From assembly GCA_003511885.1 (NCBI GenBank), contig DOIX01000310.1:33731-41346 (forward strand): a stretch of 7,616 nt of DNA, in the 5' to 3' direction. How positions within the stretch are numbered: position 1 is the first letter of the stretch; every line of letters starts with the position of its first letter. The notes below the pieces were generated by a model. It searched no databases, was not told where the DNA came from, and worked only from the letters and a program-made list of their open reading frames with translations. Both the position numbers and the translations under genes were made by a program. Below, one piece after another: positions 5,629 through 7,616 of the stretch. The stretch comes from Cyanobacteria bacterium UBA11153. GTDB taxonomy: Bacteria > Cyanobacteriota > Cyanobacteriia > Cyanobacteriales > Coleofasciculaceae.

Positions 5629-6782
5629 CTCCCCAGACGGAGAGATTGAATAGTCGCGATCGCATGTTGGGCTACTTGTTCGATTTCTTCTATGGTATTA
5701 AAGCGTCCAAGCCCAAATCGGATTGATGAATATGCTAGGGATTCTGAATGTCCAAGGGCTAGGAGTACGTGGGATGGGGCTACTGTTGCTGAGGAACAGG
5801 CGGAACCGGAGGAAACGGCTACTATTGGCTGCAATCCTAATATTAGGGCCGCACCATCTACTCCGGCTACGGAAATGTTAAGATTTCCTGGCAATCTTTG
5901 GGTGGGGTGTCCGTTGAGATATATTCTATCTATTTGAGAGAGCGAATTCCATAGATGCGATCGCATCTGGAGCAGTCGTTCAGATTCTGATTCTAGTTCT
6001 TCTAGGGCTAATGCTACTGCTTTGGCAAAGCCTACTATTTGTGGAGTATATAAAGTACCAGATCTTAGCCCTCTTTCGTGTCCGCCACCTTGGATTTGTG
6101 GCGCTATTTTCACTCTGGGGTGGCGACGGCGGACATAGAGTACGCCAATACCTTTAGGTCCATATATTTTATGTGCTGTGAGAGACATGAGATCGATTTT
6201 CATCGTCTCTACGTCTAAGGAAATTTTCCCAATGGCTTGGGCGGCATCCGTGTGGAATAATACTTGATGCTCGTGGCAAATTTTCCCAATTTCCGCTAAA
6301 GGCTGCAATACTCCAATCTCGTTATTAGCAGCCATGACTGATACTAAAATCGTATCGGGGCGGATGGCTTTTTCCAATTTACTTAAGTCGATTAGTCCAT
6401 CAGGTTGTACGGGTAAGAAGGTTATTTCAAATCCTAACTTTTCTAAATAGCGACAGGGATCTAAAACGGCGCTATGTTCGGTTTGTACTGTAATAATATG
6501 ACGACCTTTATAGAAATAAGCTTCGGCTACTCCTTTAATGGCTAGATTATTCGCCTCTGTTGCACCACTGGTGAAGATAATTTCTGCACTAGTGGCGTGG
6601 ATAGCTTCGGCTAAGGTATTTCTGGCTTGTTTGACAGCGGCTTCCGCTTCCCATCCGTAAAGATGACTGATGCTGGCAGGATTGCCAAAATGTTCCCTAA
6701 AGTAGGGAATCATCGCTGCTAACACCCTTTCATCCATCTGGGTGGTAGCATGATTATCGAGATAAATGGGACGATGAGACAT
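5619..6782 (-). CDS. Cysteine desulfurase, IscS/NifS type
   Basis: This PLP enzyme takes sulfur from cysteine, giving alanine and an enzyme persulfide for Fe-S clusters and other thio-cofactors. The 387-residue protein begins MSHRPIYLDNHATTQ. It shows TSGATEANNLA (71-81), TEHSAVLD with H103 stacking on PLP, HTDAAQ with D179 and Q182, SLTAHKIYGPKG with the Schiff-base lysine K205, RSGT (240-243), and SSGSACSSA with the persulfide cysteine C329. This is the IscS/NifS (group I) loop rather than the SufS form. I start at 6782, not at the upstream in-frame ATG at 6911: the extra 43 residues are not family-like and their DNA carries a promoter-like sequence. No Shine-Dalgarno is evident. The C-terminal residues and stop are encoded by a heptamer repeat. 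It is divergent from cysC, 271 bp away. The choice between iscS and nifS naming is not possible from sequence. Confidence 0.92.
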   Translation of the reverse strand: MSHRPIYLDNHATTQMDERVLAAMIPYFREHFGNPASISHLYGWEAEAAVKQARNTLAEAIHATSAEIIFTSGATEANNLAIKGVAEAYFYKGRHIITVQTEHSAVLDPCRYLEKLGFEITFLPVQPDGLIDLSKLEKAIRPDTILVSVMAANNEIGVLQPLAEIGKICHEHQVLFHTDAAQAIGKISLDVETMKIDLMSLTAHKIYGPKGIGVLYVRRRHPRVKIAPQIQGGGHERGLRSGTLYTPQIVGFAKAVALALEELESESERLLQMRSHLWNSLSQIDRIYLNGHPTQRLPGNLNISVAGVDGAALILGLQPIVAVSSGSACSSATVAPSHVLLALGHSESLAYSSIRFGLGRFNTIEEIEQVAQHAIATIQSLRLGSRG

Positions 6783-6815
6783 GATGAAGTCAAAAGTCAG
6801 ATATTGAAAAATAGC

Positions 6816-6843
6816 ATAATCGAACCATATTGCCTGATGTAAA
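6816..6843 (-). promoter_or_regulatory. Candidate promoter of the cysteine desulfurase gene
   Basis: On the minus strand TTTACA (-35, 6838-6843; five of six consensus bases) is followed after 16 nt by GATTAT (-10, 6816-6821; four of six). A start near 6809 would leave a leader of roughly 25 nt before the ATG at 6782. It supports the shorter protein start. Confidence 0.4.
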
Positions 6844-6922
6844 AAAAAGTAACAACCTGTTTTTTTTGACTGACAGATTTTGCGAAGACAATATCCCGAT
6901 TGTAATATCAACAGATCGATCG

Positions 6923-6968
6923 CCAGATCCGGAAAAAAATATCTTAACTTAATCTCGTAACGATCTGG
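6923..6968. other. Dyad CCAGATC/GATCTGG between the divergent genes
   Basis: CCAGATC (6923-6929) and GATCTGG (6962-6968) are exact reverse complements 32 nt apart, in the spacer shared by the cysteine desulfurase gene and cysC. It could be a regulator site or chance; I recognise no known sulfur-regulator motif. Confidence 0.25.
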
Positions 6969-7000
6969 ATTTTACTAGTTACATCAGTCAAACAAGATGT

Positions 7001-7006
7001 TATATT
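7001..7006 (+). promoter_or_regulatory. Candidate -10 element of cysC
   Basis: TATATT matches five of six bases of the -10 consensus, 47 nt before the start codon. The -35 region is poor (TTACAT at 6979-6984, 16 nt upstream), so the assignment is weak. Confidence 0.3.
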
Positions 7007-7038
7007 GATGGATGGATTATCCAAAATATTGAAATACT

Positions 7039-7044
7039 AGGAGA
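7039..7044 (+). promoter_or_regulatory. Ribosome binding site of cysC
   Basis: AGGAGA lies 9 nt before the ATG at 7054, the clearest Shine-Dalgarno sequence in the window after that of rne. It fixes the cysC start. Confidence 0.75.
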
Positions 7045-7053
7045 AAAAGATTC

Positions 7054-7596
7054 ATGACGCAACGTGGAGTCACAGTATGGTTCACAGGTTTGAGTGGTGC
7101 AGGAAAGACAACCATTACTCAGGCAGTAGAAGAGACTCTGCGATCGCAGGGATACCAACTAGAAGTGCTAGATGGAGACATTGTACGGACTAACCTCACT
7201 AAAGGGTTAGGCTTTAGTAAGGAAGATAGGGATGAAAATATCCGCCGGATTGGTTTTGTATCCCACCTCCTCACTCGGAATGGAGTAATTGTGTTAGTAT
7301 CAGCGATCTCACCTTATCGTAACATCCGGGAAGAGGTACGTCACAAAATTGGTGATTTTGTGGAAGTCTTTGTCAATGCACCCCTAGAGGTTTGCGAAGG
7401 GCGAGATGTGAAGGGATTATACAAACGGGCACGCGCTGGCGAAATTAAATCATTTACAGGAATTGACGATCCTTATGAACCTCCTACCAACCCTGAAGTG
7501 GAGTGTCGGACAGATAAAGAAGAGTTATCAGAAAGTGTAGCAAAAGTCCTCAATAAATTAACAGAGATGGGCTATCTTCTGGCAGTGGACAGTTGA
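7054..7596 (+). CDS. cysC: Adenylylsulfate (APS) kinase
   Basis: APS kinase phosphorylates adenosine 5'-phosphosulfate with ATP to give PAPS, the activated sulfate used for reduction or sulfation; it is cytosolic. The 180-residue protein is a single P-loop kinase domain: Walker A GLSGAGKTT (12-20), LDGDIVR (39-45), the APS-binding GLGFS (51-55) with RDENIRR (59-65), ISPYR (85-89), VFVNAPLEVCEGRD (105-118), and the lid/substrate segment KGLYKRARAGEIKSFTGIDDPYEPP (120-144) where FTGIDDPYEPP is typical of the family. All key motifs are intact and the length is normal for a stand-alone CysC, not fused to ATP sulfurylase. The ATG has AGGAGA 9 nt upstream. It is transcribed divergently from the cysteine desulfurase gene. 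The last four residues (AVDS) and the TGA come from a CAGTGGA/CAGTTGA heptamer repeat. Confidence 0.95.
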   Translation: MTQRGVTVWFTGLSGAGKTTITQAVEETLRSQGYQLEVLDGDIVRTNLTKGLGFSKEDRDENIRRIGFVSHLLTRNGVIVLVSAISPYRNIREEVRHKIGDFVEVFVNAPLEVCEGRDVKGLYKRARAGEIKSFTGIDDPYEPPTNPEVECRTDKEELSESVAKVLNKLTEMGYLLAVDS

Positions 7597-7616
7597 CAGT
7601 GGACAGTGGACAGTTG
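7583..7616. repeat. Tandem heptamer CAGTGGA/CAGTTGA overlapping the cysC stop
   Basis: Units CAGTGGA (7583-7589), CAGTTGA (7590-7596), CAGTGGA (7597-7603), CAGTGGA (7604-7610) and partial CAGTTG (7611-7616) run to the window edge. The second unit contains the cysC stop codon TGA. The array probably continues beyond the window. Confidence 0.85.

Noticed and set aside
5692..5937. Plus-strand frame of 81 codons.
   Set aside because: It lies opposite the conserved cysteine desulfurase C-terminal region, including the persulfide-cysteine loop.
5107..6798. A shared 12-mer AAGTCAAAAGTC next to the tnpB right end (5107-5118) and upstream of the cysteine desulfurase gene (6787-6798), as if a TnpB guide matched that promoter.
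   Set aside because: The string is a piece of a common cyanobacterial heptamer repeat type (TCAAAAG), so a short match is expected by repeat content alone.
991..7147. Six GCGATCGC palindromes as operator sites.
   Set aside because: They are HIP1 sites, abundant throughout many cyanobacterial genomes and mostly inside genes here. They identify the lineage, not regulation.

Overview
The window looks like chromosomal DNA of a cyanobacterium, probably a repeat-rich one. Six copies of the HIP1 octamer GCGATCGC are present (991-998, 1237-1244, 2081-2088, 5656-5663, 5957-5964, 7140-7147). RNase E ends in the arginine-rich nonapeptide known from cyanobacterial RNase E, and rne is followed by rnhB as in many cyanobacteria. 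Short 7-9 nt tandem repeats of the kind common in cyanobacterial intergenic DNA occur in most spacers.

Layout. 1-446: no convincing gene; a 141-bp unit is repeated about 2.7 times in tandem and ends in an inverted tail. 447-4423, minus strand: rne (695 aa), rnhB (207 aa) and a PfkB-family adenosine kinase (331 aa), transcribed in that order and plausibly one unit, with spacers of 201 and 68 bp. 4424-5618: almost 1.2 kb without an intact gene. Its rne-proximal half is the probable rne leader, with three compact hairpins. Its distal half holds a decayed IS200/IS605-type element: the last 64 codons of tnpB followed by a structured right end resembling an omega-RNA scaffold. 5619-6782, minus strand: an IscS/NifS-type cysteine desulfurase. 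6783-7053: a divergent promoter region. 7054-7596, plus strand: APS kinase (cysC).

Functionally there are two themes. RNase E (mRNA turnover and RNA processing), RNase HII (removal of RNA from RNA-DNA hybrids) and adenosine kinase (adenosine salvage) form a nucleic-acid and nucleotide block. Cysteine desulfurase (sulfur mobilisation from cysteine) and APS kinase (sulfate activation) form a divergent sulfur pair. The proteins themselves are ordinary housekeeping enzymes. The less ordinary material is in the spacers: the 141-bp array, the tnpB remnant with its retained RNA-like scaffold, the structured rne leader, and short tandem repeats that run into the start or stop codons of three genes. 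I found no convincing new multi-gene system.
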